A stretch of 64,000 bases of DNA from Pomacea canaliculata (lineage: Eukaryota; Mollusca; Gastropoda; Architaenioglossa; Ampullariidae): assembly GCF_003073045.1 (NCBI RefSeq), contig NC_037593.1:19566812-19630811 (forward strand), read 5' to 3'. A program made the position numbers and the translations under genes. Under the pieces are notes generated by a model. The model saw only the letters and a list, made by a program, of their open reading frames with translations, was not told where the DNA came from and searched no databases. This document shows positions 1-12,300 of the stretch, piece after piece (the stretch's first letter is position 1; each line of letters begins with the position of its first letter).

Positions 1-1653
1 GGCAGCGAGGACAAGAATCTGAATTGCACTTCTCTCCCTCTCGAAGTAGAGTCCACAGCTCAGCTCCTCCTGTCTGAAGAAATAAAATAAACATTGAAAA
101 CCTGCCAGCCTATCGCGTTCTCGCCTCCCCCGCAATTCTTTGTCCTCAGTTCTGGCTAGTAATATTGCCATAAGAAAGTAAATTAAAGTTTAAGAACTTC
201 CCAACCCCTCTCTGGACTCAGACACTCCATTCCTAACAGTTGGGTCGACTCGGTGAAGCGCCACACGGACATCGAATAGCTGAGAAGCCATTGCTCTAAC
301 CACTCAACTGTTGGCTTCTCTTATTTCTATAAAGACAGGACACAAATCAAAAGAAGTATTTTTACCGTTTTATTCGCAACAACCAAGACGTTTTCAAAAC
401 CTTGGACTGTAGCTTCAAATGGACGGACATCTTCTTTCGCCAAAATGGTGATCCATCTTGTTGTGAACTGAAAGTGCCTCAACTGTTCAAGGAATTGTAA
501 AGCAAGCACTAAAAGACAGGAATGTCGTCTATCATGCAAAAACTTTGCACACACCTAGGCACACACGTTTATATAAACATACGAATGCACAAGTAAACGT
601 ATGTACACACATTCAAGCACGCAAAGATGATATCTCGAGGTTACTATGTCGTTGTTCTTGGGGCAGTAATCAATTTTTTATATGATGATTAGCATTTAAT
701 TGTTCTTCATATCATCTATTATCGAGTCCAAAATGCTTTTTCAAGAATGAGTACAAGTTTGCAAAGGAATACAATTTCATTTACGTTAGAGTAAAATAAG
801 TTTATCAAGTTTAAACAAAACAATTTAGAACCAAGAACAAAACAAATAATTCTCTACGTACTCCATGAAACACTCCTGTCACAAAGTCGGTGGAGCCAAC
901 AACGACAACATTGTGGGTTGGCAGTGTGGCCAAGTCCAGCTGAGCGATTTGTGACAAACCCACGTCCACCTCCAGCACAGCCAGGCTCGCCGCAGTCAGG
1001 TCATCGGTCAAGTCCTTCATATCGGCATCTGCATCATGTTGGGAAACGCCTGACAAAAGTCAACAGGTTCAGGTTTCTTTGTCCTAGAAGTCAGTAGAAA
1101 GCGGCTTTGTCTCTGTTGCTGTGTGTGTATGTGTGTGTGTTCGTGCGCGAGCTTGAATGAGAACAAGATGGCTACTCACTCGCATTGCCGATGTGACTGT
1201 TACTGATGACTGTCACCTCCAACCACCCAAGCAGTCCGATAACTTCCCTGAGAGCTTGGTTCGCTATGAAAAAAAAGCATGATAAAACCCGTATAAGACA
1301 ATTCGCAATACCAAAGCAATTTTTTAAATCAGGAAACATTAAGGAATAATTGTTTAAAACACTGCTGTTCGTCATCTGCTATTTGCAAATAGGCTACTCG
1401 AGCATCTATATTAAAATACTTGCAAATATATACTAGATGAACATTTGTGTATAGTAGAACACTTACGAGGCATTGAAAAAAAACAGTGTGTAAGGCAGAA
1501 AAAAAAAGAAAAACACTAAAAATCAAACCCCCAAAACTCACCGGATATTCTGTCCCTGGACACACCGGACTGACACACTCGGTGTGGCTGTGTCAGTACC
1601 AAAGTCCACAGCACACAACTAACAGCCAGCATCTCTCTTTGTGGCAGCAACAT
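1..1653 (-). CDS. Putative ionotropic-receptor-like protein, N-terminal part (3' end outside window)
   Basis: Five minus-strand exons join in consistent phase: 1542-1653 (start ATG at 1653), 1180-1263, 858-1049, 366-508 and 1-73, the last continuing beyond the window. The first exon encodes a signal peptide (MLAVSCVLWTLVLTQP; an internal Met at 1632 may be the real start). The rest reads as a folded ectodomain: a GLLGWLEVTVISNSHIG strand/helix, then THNVVVVGSTDFVTGVF and FTTRWITILAKEDVRPFEA. This alternation is typical of the periplasmic-binding-like (ANF-receptor/LIVBP) amino-terminal domain of ionotropic glutamate receptors and ionotropic receptors. No channel or S1/S2 segment lies in the window, so the family call is inferred from general resemblance only. 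The exon-3 donor was placed at 858 (GTAGAG) rather than 862 (GTACGT) because only that choice keeps phase with the next exon. Another class of secreted receptor is possible. Confidence 0.5.
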
Positions 1654-2772
1654 GTCGGCATCACGAGGGGACGAGTACTGAGATAAAGCTCGCTAGAACA
1701 ACCCTGGTCCTGGTGACGGGTCTGGGTTATATCCACTCTCCACACCATTGTTTGCACAAGACCACTCACTCAAGACTTTTTTCTTCTTCACTGGTGTGCA
1801 AATGTCCAGAGGAGTTAGATACACAATGGCCAGGTACCAGATTCAAACAAACAAGGTTTATTGACATCTGTGTAATATTAGGAGCTGGGATGCTGGATCT
1901 TCGCTATACAAGAAATTATTACACTGCTCAATAGGAAAATTAAAGAGGTGAGAATCTGTGAAGGTTTGGATGTCATTGTAAACATGTAGATATGTCATAC
2001 ACACCTTCAACTCCTTTAGACAGAATCGCGTGGATGGGTGCGTGCACGCCCTGCACCTGCTCTGATCAAAATATCTCATCTTGTGAATGTCTCTAAACAC
2101 GAAATGACAATAAATTTCCTTGATCGTTTTGAAAACGGCTTTTCCAATTTGTTTATCTTTTTGACATTCGTGAAGCAGGTCGGTGTTTGTATAAGAGAAG
2201 GTACACTTCTTATTTGTACACAACTGCACGACACTTTCGCACAGTGATTATCCCATTTCCTCCATTCGAACCTTCCTTTTCTCCAATTCGTAGACAAACA
2301 TCTTTGTGTATGTCGTCTTATTAGTCTCAGTCTTCTGGAGAAAGTAAGTTGCTGGGGGAGGGAATCCATCGACAGCGAGAAGTGATTTTAGCACGTGATC
2401 AAATATTGGCGAGGTGAAAGTGAGCGATAATTGAATGAGAAAAATGAAAAGAAGGGAAGGGTTGGGGTTGGAGTTGGTAGAGGACGAGATGATATTGTTT
2501 GTACAGCCCTGCGTACAATTCCATCGCAAACAAGACTGTCCGCAAGGTCCTGCCGTGAACCTTGCCAGGACCTTGCCTACTTGTTCGTGAGAGTTCTGGC
2601 AGGTGACCGTCTGCTGAGATTGTCAGCAAATCTCGATCAAATAGCGGCCAGTCGGGGTATCCAAAGAAGAAGCTCGCATTACCAGAGACCTTGATCATTA
2701 CCAGACAACAAGACGTTGCCATGGATACACGACACAGACGTGAATGGAGAGGATATTTCACAAGAGACTCAC

Positions 2773-2908
2773 CACAGTATTTGAAGCTCGTGCTGATCTC
2801 GAACATTAAAATTAACATTAACATGAAAATCTGGTGTTTTTTGCTTGCATGTCCAAAGCGATTGAATATTGCTGATGTCTCCCAGGTGTTTGTATGTCGT
2901 GCTGTCAT
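2773..2908 (-). CDS. Candidate signal-peptide exon, possible alternative first exon
   Basis: An ATG at 2908 opens a short reading frame ending in a hydrophobic run (HQIFMLMLILMFEISTSF). It stops at a strong donor (TGTG then GTGAGT) at 2773, in phase 1. That phase matches the acceptor of the second exon of the receptor-like gene at 1263, so this could be an alternative first exon supplying a signal peptide. It could equally be the first exon of an unrelated small gene, or chance. Downstream on the same strand (about 2515-2615) a Cys-rich reading (GPCGQSCLRWNC) follows an acceptor-like site, but its phase does not fit this exon. No homologue recognised. Confidence 0.22.
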
Positions 2909-4354
2909 TTTCGCGGATTGTCTCTAAAATTCCAGGCAAAGACAGCTCGCTCTACCAGCGCCAAGAAACCAGCCCCACCCCACATGGCAGGCCTGATCAG
3001 AGAGCAAATGTCTGAAAGCTGATTCACAAGATGCATTCTTATAGAATTTCATGCAACCCCATTGGATCAGATTATCACAAACTTGTCTGGGAGCAGAAAA
3101 GAGCTTTGAGGTTATCCAGGACTGTCGACTACCTACAAGTCCATCTCAATGAAGTTTAACAAGATGTTCTCGAGACTGACAGTGAAACAGCTGATGACTT
3201 ATCATGAAGGGCTCCTCGCACTCTCTGCGCTGACCAGTAATGATAAACGGAAGGAGGGGCACTATGACAGTTTTCTACATTCTTTTTTTTCTTTGTTTTA
3301 ATTCCTTTTTCTTACAGTTGTATCAAGGGTCTTAATTATATCTGAAGCCTCACCTGCTACTGCAATCCTAAAAATCCTAATGAACTCTTATTTTTGCATT
3401 AGAGTTGGATGTTTGTGCTACCTTTTACATATTTATTTATCGGCCCAGTGCACTGCACTCAGATAAAATCGTTGACGACTTTCCGTAAACACATGTATAA
3501 ACAAATGTCGGGATTCGACATGAAACCATTTTTCAGACTGCGAATGCAGACTCTAAGGGCCGACATGATTTACACCTGTCTCGTGTTTCTTGCTGACCTC
3601 ACCTGAACTTCAGTTGGAAACTCATCACACACACACACACATTATCCAATAAAATTATTTTAGAATATCATAATCCCATTTTATCACAAGGCGAGAAATC
3701 GTTTTCAGTTAAAGCTCAAGCAGACATGAGATGTTGACAGGCTCAGTTTCAAGGCAAACACACCGACAATTTGAACGCATCTCAAGTTATAGTTTTACTG
3801 ACATCTAAAGCACAGCAAACAAACAAACCTCACCAAAGTCATTGAAATGCAGCTGTGCTTTACTGTGACTTGAACTTTTGACCTGCCAGAACAACATAAA
3901 CACAGGTGAGCGGGTCAACAAGCAGCGGGTTGCAGGGTCGCCATGTGCCGGACCGTTGAGAATGGCTACAGGAGTCGCTTGGTCGCTGTTATTGCCATCA
4001 ATCCTACTTCGGTCTTATTATCATCCTATGTTTTACTCCATTCCTCTTTTATGAAAAAACGAATATGAGGGATGTATTTCACCACTTCGGTTTTTTTCTT
4101 CGCGTAGAAATAGTCCCTGATGCAATTTAAATTTGTGTGTTTTAGCAGTTCGATCTCTCAAAGCGATTAATGAGTTTTTTTTTAATGGATTGGCAAACTC
4201 GATCTTTATAACAGACTTCATACTAATTTTTAAAAAGCTTGTTTTGCTGTTACGTTGGTAGTCACTCGTTCCTGTATTTTTCTTTTCCTTTGCTGAAACA
4301 CAGGTCTCTAGGCCTCCGGAGCTGACTGCCGTCAGAAAATTGGTAGAGACTGGT

Positions 4355-4442
4355 CAAAAAAACCAAAAAACAAAAACCAAAAAACACACACACATACACA
4401 CAAAAACCAACAACAACAAAAAACAAAAAAAAAACAACAACA
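4355..4442. repeat. A/C-rich low-complexity tract
   Basis: Runs of A broken by single or paired C, with a short (CA)n and (CAA)n core. It creates a spurious Cys/Phe-rich frame on the minus strand. Confidence 0.8.
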
Positions 4443-5488
4443 ACCGAGGTAGCGTTTTAAACTATGTAGAGCGTGTTTCTCTGTAAGAATGTCTAAAGAT
4501 GTGCTTGTATACGGAATAGCTACAGAAAACACGCACGCACTCACGGCAGAGAAAGTATATATATATCATACCTAAAATCATTGTCATATTTACGGCGGCA
4601 TTTTGATACCAAACATCAAGCAAAACAGAACACGAATCCTATTGATAGTTCCTTTAACTCACGAAAAAACTTCTCTCTAAGACTTTCGCCTGCGATGATC
4701 AACTTTATTTGCAGAGGCTTTTTAAATTCTGTTTGTTCGGTCATCTGCAGGAGGATTTTCATGGATTGTGCATGGTTACTAAAGGTCAACCCACCTGTGC
4801 CCTGGCTGTCACGAGACCTCTTCAAGTGCTCACGATGCATGATGCAAATTTGCCGGTCGGTTATCAGGCTGGAGCTTTCTCCACCCGTCACTCACTGAAG
4901 ACAGTCGCATGGCAGCAGGCAAAAGGTGTCCATTAAAGAGTTTGTGCCACCTTGGGATGCTGCCTGGTTACTAAATGCACCACTCTTGTTCAGTGTGAGT
5001 GACAATCATGCAGCTAATACCGGGACATTAGAAGATGTGGACTCCTGTTAGGAGCAGCCGGACTTTTGTCCAGGTGTTTGTGTAATACTGTGTAACCAGC
5101 AGACAGGAGTTACTCTTCAAGATGCTCAAATACTTCGGAGATGTATAAGACATACTAGCAGACCAAGGCCCCATCGAAAAGAGGTGGACACCATCTGGAA
5201 AATATTAGCTTGTCTGACAGGATAATCATGAAGATGTTGACAGCCTCATCATCACTCTTTGTGTGAAGGGCAGTGTCAAGCCCTCTGTATGCTTCTACTT
5301 AGTATTAACAGATGTATTCTCCGAAACACTAAATCATTCTAAAAGCAATTTTTTTAAAAATGATGTTTATTTCTTGAACGGAGACGATGAAAAGAAAAAA
5401 GTATAAACTGTGTGTTTGTGCATCAAATGGGCACCTTATCACATTTCATATGAGAGTATGCATGCAATGAAAACTCGAGATTTATAAT

Positions 5489-5491
<3 letters not shown>

Positions 5492-5555
<64 letters not shown>
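5492..5555. repeat. Compound (CT)n(CA)n microsatellite
   Basis: About 25 CT units directly followed by about 7 CA units, uninterrupted. It lies in intergenic DNA. Confidence 0.95.
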
Positions 5556-5557
<2 letters not shown>

Positions 5558-6355
5558 GACAGACACACACATATAAATACACATAGACGTACATACAAAC
5601 ATATGCACGCATAAAAACATTCGATATGCACGAGATTCCACGCTAATTAACTTCCCTCACACCCATAATCCATTTCTTTGGTGTCGCGCTTTAATTCCAT
5701 TTGAAAATATTTCTAACCGCAACCTTCTCAGCACATGACAAGGGGAAGGTAATGTCTACAACTCATCTCCCCTGATTTAAAAGACCCCCACACTGAAGCG
5801 GGTGGCTTAATTGTACATATGCAAATATTGCATCAGTAACACATGCTGCTGTCACTTGCAACCTTAGGTTGAGATTTTTTCTCTTGAAAGTCTGTTCCTG
5901 CCAGTCTGTGAGCATTAAATTACAAAACTAAAAGCAGTCCCGTCACTTACCCATAGTTACTTGCTCTATTATTAGTGCAAGTGCTTGGCTTCTAGTTTCT
6001 TACCATTTTCCTTTCGCTTAATAGGTTGACTAGTTTGTTTTCAAGACGAACAGTTTCCACCGTGCGTTAATTTTGTGCTATATGGAATCGAGAAAGTGGC
6101 TCAACGTGCAAATATCAGTAAAAGTCGGCAATAAAACATCTCTAACACGCGCCTTTCGCGGTCGTCCTCCCCTTCCGCTTTCCCCAACTGCTGCTGACGA
6201 CGATGTATCTGCTGCTGGTCGCATTTCTCTCAACAAAGGACGGATCTTTAAAAAAAAAAGTCTTTCCTTTCATCGACAAAGCCTCGATAGAGTCACAAAA
6301 TGATAATGAGTAACATTTATCATTGAAGTCATAAATAGTAACGTGGACAGGATCA

Positions 6356-9300
6356 TCACAGTTGCTTGGGAACGTTGGAACCTGCGGCTACTGCCCCGCT
6401 AGTCTGTGAGGAGTCTTCCCCCAGCCCCCCGTGGAAACCTTTACCCTCGCATTGTTTGCATGTCACGTGGTGAGACTTCCGGCCCCGCAGTTTGTAGCGC
6501 ACCCACCAGAAGACGGGGACGAGGGAGCCCGTCTGTTTCTGCGGACCCACCAGCGCCATGATGACGCTGAAGCCGAGCAGAGCGAAGAAGAGCGAGAAGC
6601 CGATGGTGGCGAACATGAAAATTCCGAACTGCATGAAGAAAAGAATGACAGCGCCGCACATGAAGACGGCGGCGCCCAGCGTCGTGATGGCCCCCGACAA
6701 GATGGAGATGCCCACGTGATCCAGCATGTCACGTGTCCGGTCCAGGCGGTTCGTCGCAGTGGATGAGTGGTATCCTTCCGCCAGGTGCACGACGTAGTCC
6801 ACAGACAGGCCGACCACGAGGGAGAGGTTCAGGGATTCCAGTACCTGCAAATTGCAGACGGTAAACCAATAATAATAACAAATTAATGTATTTTATAACT
6901 ATATTTGTGTATTATTTAAGTGTATTTTATTTATATATTTTGTACTTGATTCCCCAACCCACTCTCCCAACATCGGTTGTGGGCACGAGCCTACCGAATA
7001 AAAGAAATTGTCACTGTCATTGTTTTTGTATTCCTTTCCCTTTTAGTTATTTTGTTTTTGTCTTGTAAACCAAAATCTTACTATTTAAGGATTTTTGTGA
7101 TCTTTCAAATATCAAACAAACGTTTGATATTTACTCTGACAATAAATAAGCCGAGTCCACAAAGTCCTTTCACTAACTACAGTATGCAAATCTTGCTTGA
7201 TGTGACTCTCAGATTAAACGGGTCAATCTGAAGATTGAACTCACCCCTAGTTTCCAACCAGCCATAGGAATAAGACCCACGACCATTAGGGTAACAAATC
7301 CGATGTCCAAGGTTGCTAGGAAACCAGTGATTACATTGGTGGTTGCCAGGGTGATGACAACAAACGCCAGAGAAAGCCCAAGAGCAATTCCTTGCACTGC
7401 CGTGTCTGTGAGTTTCTGGTGGTGAAGACAAGAGACTGGCGATAAGAGATTTGTTTTTAACAAAAATAGTTGTTAGACAAACAATCGGCTCACTAATCTG
7501 AGAAATGGCGATGTTAGCTGGTCAAGCTGGGAGGTTCCGGATTCACATCGTGCCTCCACTGACATTTCCCATGAGATGGAACTACATGTAAATTAGTTTT
7601 AGCCACTGATGTTTTACAAATATTCAGTTTTCGCTCCACGTCCAAGGATTTGCGTTGCACAAGATTTTTGTGGAGTCGCACACACACCAGGAACAGAAGA
7701 CATTCACTGCCGCTTGTGTCATAAAATATCAATACACTGAAAGCATTTGATGAATGTAAATATATTGTCTATAATGTTGGAAACTGAGACTGAGGGATGT
7801 TAATCTGATTAATCTAGTCAACATTACCTTTTGTACATAGAAACCGTGCCACGGGTTGCCGGATTCCGGTGTGCACTGAAACCCTCCAGCTAACGAGCTT
7901 GGCATCACAGATACCTGAAGAGGCAGGTGGCAAGATTTTAAGAAAAATACTCAGAAACGCATCAATGAAAAAAGAAAAAGAACAAAAACCTAACAGACAA
8001 ATAACGAGCTCTTGACCACGCAGACAGATGCAACAGAAACCAGTATCCAGCACGAGTTCGTATTTTATCCGTTAAATACGTCATGTTGAAAACATTGCTA
8101 AACATCGGCTCACAAAATACTCGGCATCGAGAGCAAGAAGGCATCATCGACATCGTTGTTTGTTATTGTCTTACCTGGTTCTTGAAGAAGTCATCCCAGG
8201 CCTCGACAATGGGGATGCCGGTGCTGTAGCCGAGGGTGCCCACCTTCAGGGTGGTGTTGACGACGATGGCGGCGTACACTAGACGGGTACCCCAGTCCGT
8301 GGCTACCCGCACACAATATGAACATGAGTAGCTTTAGTTAACAAGGGGTAGGTAACATTTTAAAGCTTAAATCCTTGTTTGTTTGACTTTTTGTTGTGTT
8401 TGCTTGTTTGTTTTTTGTTTGTTTGTTTCTTGTTTGTTTTTTGTTTGGTTTTGTTTTTGTTTTGTTTTTTGTTTTGTTTTGTTTTATACTGCGCTTCGAA
8501 ATCATTCATCTTACTCCGAACCTCACGTTTGGATAAGTTGTTTTATCTTTGAAGATCAGAATGGTGAGCTAAGTCTGACAATTTTACCAAACACAATGAG
8601 GTTTTAGGATACTTTGGAGGAGTTTGGTCTAGTTTAAGTATGTCATGAGTTGTTTTATGACAACAGATGGTGTAGCATAAATAAACTGTAGACTCCTGGA
8701 ACCTCCATCGCGCGGGACTTCTGGTGTCCCCTCCATTCGTTGGAGCATAGAACGAAAATAACCAAGGATGTCACATTTGCATAAAGCACAGAAATGTTAT
8801 TCATGTAGGAGGTGACCCTTGTCGACCCCAGAGCCACGTGTAACAAGTGAAAACTTACTTGGATCTATGGCGGTAGGTCGGGTGTCGAATTCATCCTTCC
8901 CCTCACCCAGCAAGGGGGAGTAGATGCTGTAGTCGTAGTTGGTCGGACCGCGACGGTAGGTGTCGTGCAGCCAGTATCCCATCATCGTCTGCATCGACAA
9001 TTGAGTAATCATCATCGCTGTCATCACCGCTGATATCACTACCTTAGTCGTTATCGTCAACACTCTCATCATTGCTTTTATCCTCATTATCATCTTTATC
9101 ATCGTCTCTATCATCACTGTCGCCGCTGCTGTTACCACTGTCTTCATCGATGTCATTGTCGTTGTCATCAATGTTGTCGTCATCGCTGTCACTATTCCTT
9201 TCATCGTTACTGTCATCCCGATCATCGTCGGAATGCGAAAGGGTGGATGGGGTGGGAGGAACTTAAAGTGACTAAACCTCAACTGACCTCGAACTGGCGG

Positions 9301-12300
9301 TACAGGAGAGGGTTGACTGACGTCACGTTGTACACAGCCGAGTTGTTGAGGATCAGATGCTCCACTTTACTTTCTGACGTTGGCAGAGTCAACTCGGGTG
9401 TGTTAGCCGGGTACTGCGTCTTATTTCTTTCGCTCTGGAAAATAGGCAGCCATTGCATTAAATCATATTTTTAAACATAAACCATCACTACTTTAATACA
9501 ACTAGGGCTTTGTGCGGTTCTTGTTTTGTTGTGTGCATGCACAAAAAAATATGACAAACAAACAAAAACAACACAGAGACACACACAGAGAACGGTCGCA
9601 TGACAATGTCTACCTTCATGAAGGTATTTATGTGCTCTAGAAAGCACTGAACTTCGATGCTGCCGGTGACCGGGTTCCGACGCAGGTGAAGCTTTTCGTT
9701 CTGAGTGGCCGACAGATTCTTCAGTTTCTCGCAGAAATCCTGGTCATGGGCAGAAAGGCAGATTGATGTACTGCAACTGACTTTCATCATTACTCACATC
9801 CTATGAACAACGTGCTTAAAAAGTTAGAGAAAAAAAACAACAAGTGGCGGGCATTTCTCCTAAAAATTCGGAAGAGTATAGGTCAAGATAATATTTACCT
9901 AAAGCTAAGGGTATACCTGCCTCTCAGTTCACTAGATACCTACAGACATCCTTAAAAGGTAAATGTCCGTGTGTGTGTGTGTGTGCGCGCGTGCGCGGGC
10001 GTGGCTATGCAAACTAGATTAATCAACCGAAATAATTACATATTTGAGTTTTTATTTTACTATTTATAATTCTTATAACTGGCGTTAGACTGCCGAGAAG
10101 GAGACACAGGGTCGTTCCTTGCGTCATCTGTGTACAGGGCACACCCAGACCACCAGCCTGGAGACGACAACATATCACAACACACCGAGAGAAACAGTTG
10201 CACTGAGTGGGAACCCTTGCACAAGAACCCGGGTACTGACTGGGACCCGTGCACCCGACCTGGACATTGGCCTCGCAATGAATGGATTTTCTGTCGCACC
10301 ATGACACGCACGTCGAGAGATAACAGAAAACAGGAAGCAGATAACAGTCACATCATGCAGAAGGAATGTACGAGAAATGACTTGTGAAGACAAGAAAAAA
10401 AGTGCAAGAGGACTGAAACTCTTTTTAAGTTTGTTGGTTAGGAGCATAGGGGGTGGGGAGAACAAGACTGAGAGTCGCATACCAGCAAGGCGGACTGAGC
10501 GCGTTTGGGGTTGAGGTCGAAGCCCTTGTCCCACACTGTGACCCCTTTACAGTTGATGTCAGTCTTGGCGCAGGTGGACAGGTCCTGCTCCCTGAGACCC
10601 CACACCATGTAAACTTTGATCACCTTGTCCTCTGTGCTGGGCTTGAAGCCATCGCGTATCAGCAAAGCAGCCTTGCCAAAGTGATGTTCATTTTTGTAAT
10701 ACTTTATCTGGTGAAAAAAAAAACAGAAATATTGTCTTTGAGTTAGTGGGACCAGCGCAAACTAAATTTTATTTTTAAGATTTCGACCAATTCACTCTAG
10801 AACCACTTTACTGGAGGAAAGATGTGTGTGGTGGTGGATACATGTCACGTGACAAAGCGTTCACATCCACCAGCACAACAAACCTTGTCAGAACTGTTAC
10901 AGTTTGACAGTTTGACCAAAGACAAAAATTAACTAGGTAAAGATTTGTAAAAAAAAATTTGCGGAATTTTTAGAACCCATTTTTGAATTTTGATCATTAA
11001 CGTTTAAGCATTTCATAGGTGAAATCTTAAACATAAAACTGTGTTCTTACCGATTCTTCGTCAGGTTTCAGTTTGGCAGCGAAAACGGAAAAAACAATGA
11101 TAATTCCAAGACACAGAGCAAGTAGTACCCAGCGCAGCACTCTGTGGCTGACAAGGTTGTAAAAAGGTCCGCGGAAGAACCTGACGATAGGATGGCGACG
11201 TTCACCATCAGCAGATGCTGCGTCCTTGATCGGTTTTTTACACCTGTGGAAAGTGAAGAACAGTGTGGATGTGACTGCATACCTGTCATATTCTTTTCAT
11301 TTAAAAAAAATGGCAATTAGAAGTCGGAAGTTTTTGAAAGTCATTAAGCTAGAGTAAGTCGTTGCCCTGGGGCAACGAGAGAATTTAAGGACAAGCATCT
11401 TCTGTCCCAAGTGATGGGACCCCGCAGGTATGGTTGCACCTCTAGGGCATATCGTAGTTATAAATATAGTTATATACCGTAGCTATAAATCGGTGACAAG
11501 GATGCTCTTCGGTAAAGAAACACAAAGCAGAGTCCGCGGGGTCAGGTAATCAAGACATTTTTCCTCGAGTTCCTTATTTCACCCTGGAAAACTTCATAAC
11601 TAGGGTCTCTGATTAGTTTACTTCAATGTTTTATCACAACGGAAAAAACTCAGCAAGAACAGATGATAAGCTACAACACAGATTTAGCACATAAATCCAA
11701 CTGTGACTGACCCCCACTTTTACCCTACCTCTTGAATAAATGAAAGCGAAGTTCAAATCTTTATATACAAAACAAAATCTTCCATTGGTGCAGTGGGATG
11801 ACTAACCTGAAACAGGGCCAGGACCACGTGTCCCAGTAGTAGTGGTACATGATCAGGACGGCTGGGAAGAAGATGATGACGGACATGTAGTTGACGAAGA
11901 CCAGGATGCCAGAGAAGAGGCCGAAGGACTGCACGGCGAGCAGAGGAGACAGCGCATTGCTGAAGAAGGCCACCATGGTGGTGAGGGAGGTGCAGAAGGT
12001 GGCGATGGCCGCCCGTTTGTAGCAGGCTGACAGTCGAGCCTCCAGCGAGGTGTACTCCAGGTGGGCGGTCGCGCGCCAGTTATCCACGAAGACGAAGATG
12101 TTGTCAGCGCCGATGCCGAGGATGATGAAGATTGAGAGGACGTGGAAGATCCCGAAGTACTTGTACTGGAAGATAAAGCTGTAGACGAGCGTGGCGATGA
12201 CGAAGCTGGAGATAATGCTGAAGATACCAAAGCTCGTTAGGAAGAGCGATTTGGTCATGAAAAGGACGAAGAGGAAAATGAAGAGGAGAGAACCAACAGC

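Larger units (their letters stand above)
1654..6355. other. Intergenic region, left
   Basis: Apart from the candidate signal-peptide exon at 2773-2908, I see no supported gene here. It holds A/C-rich low-complexity sequence (4355-4442), a CT/CA microsatellite (5492-5555) and ordinary AT-rich sequence. Short open frames lack splice or homology support. Confidence 0.5.

Noticed and set aside
9072-9266. Ser/Leu-rich plus-strand frame and Met/Thr-rich minus-strand frame
   Set aside because: Products of the triplet-periodic low-complexity tract in a Dispatched intron.
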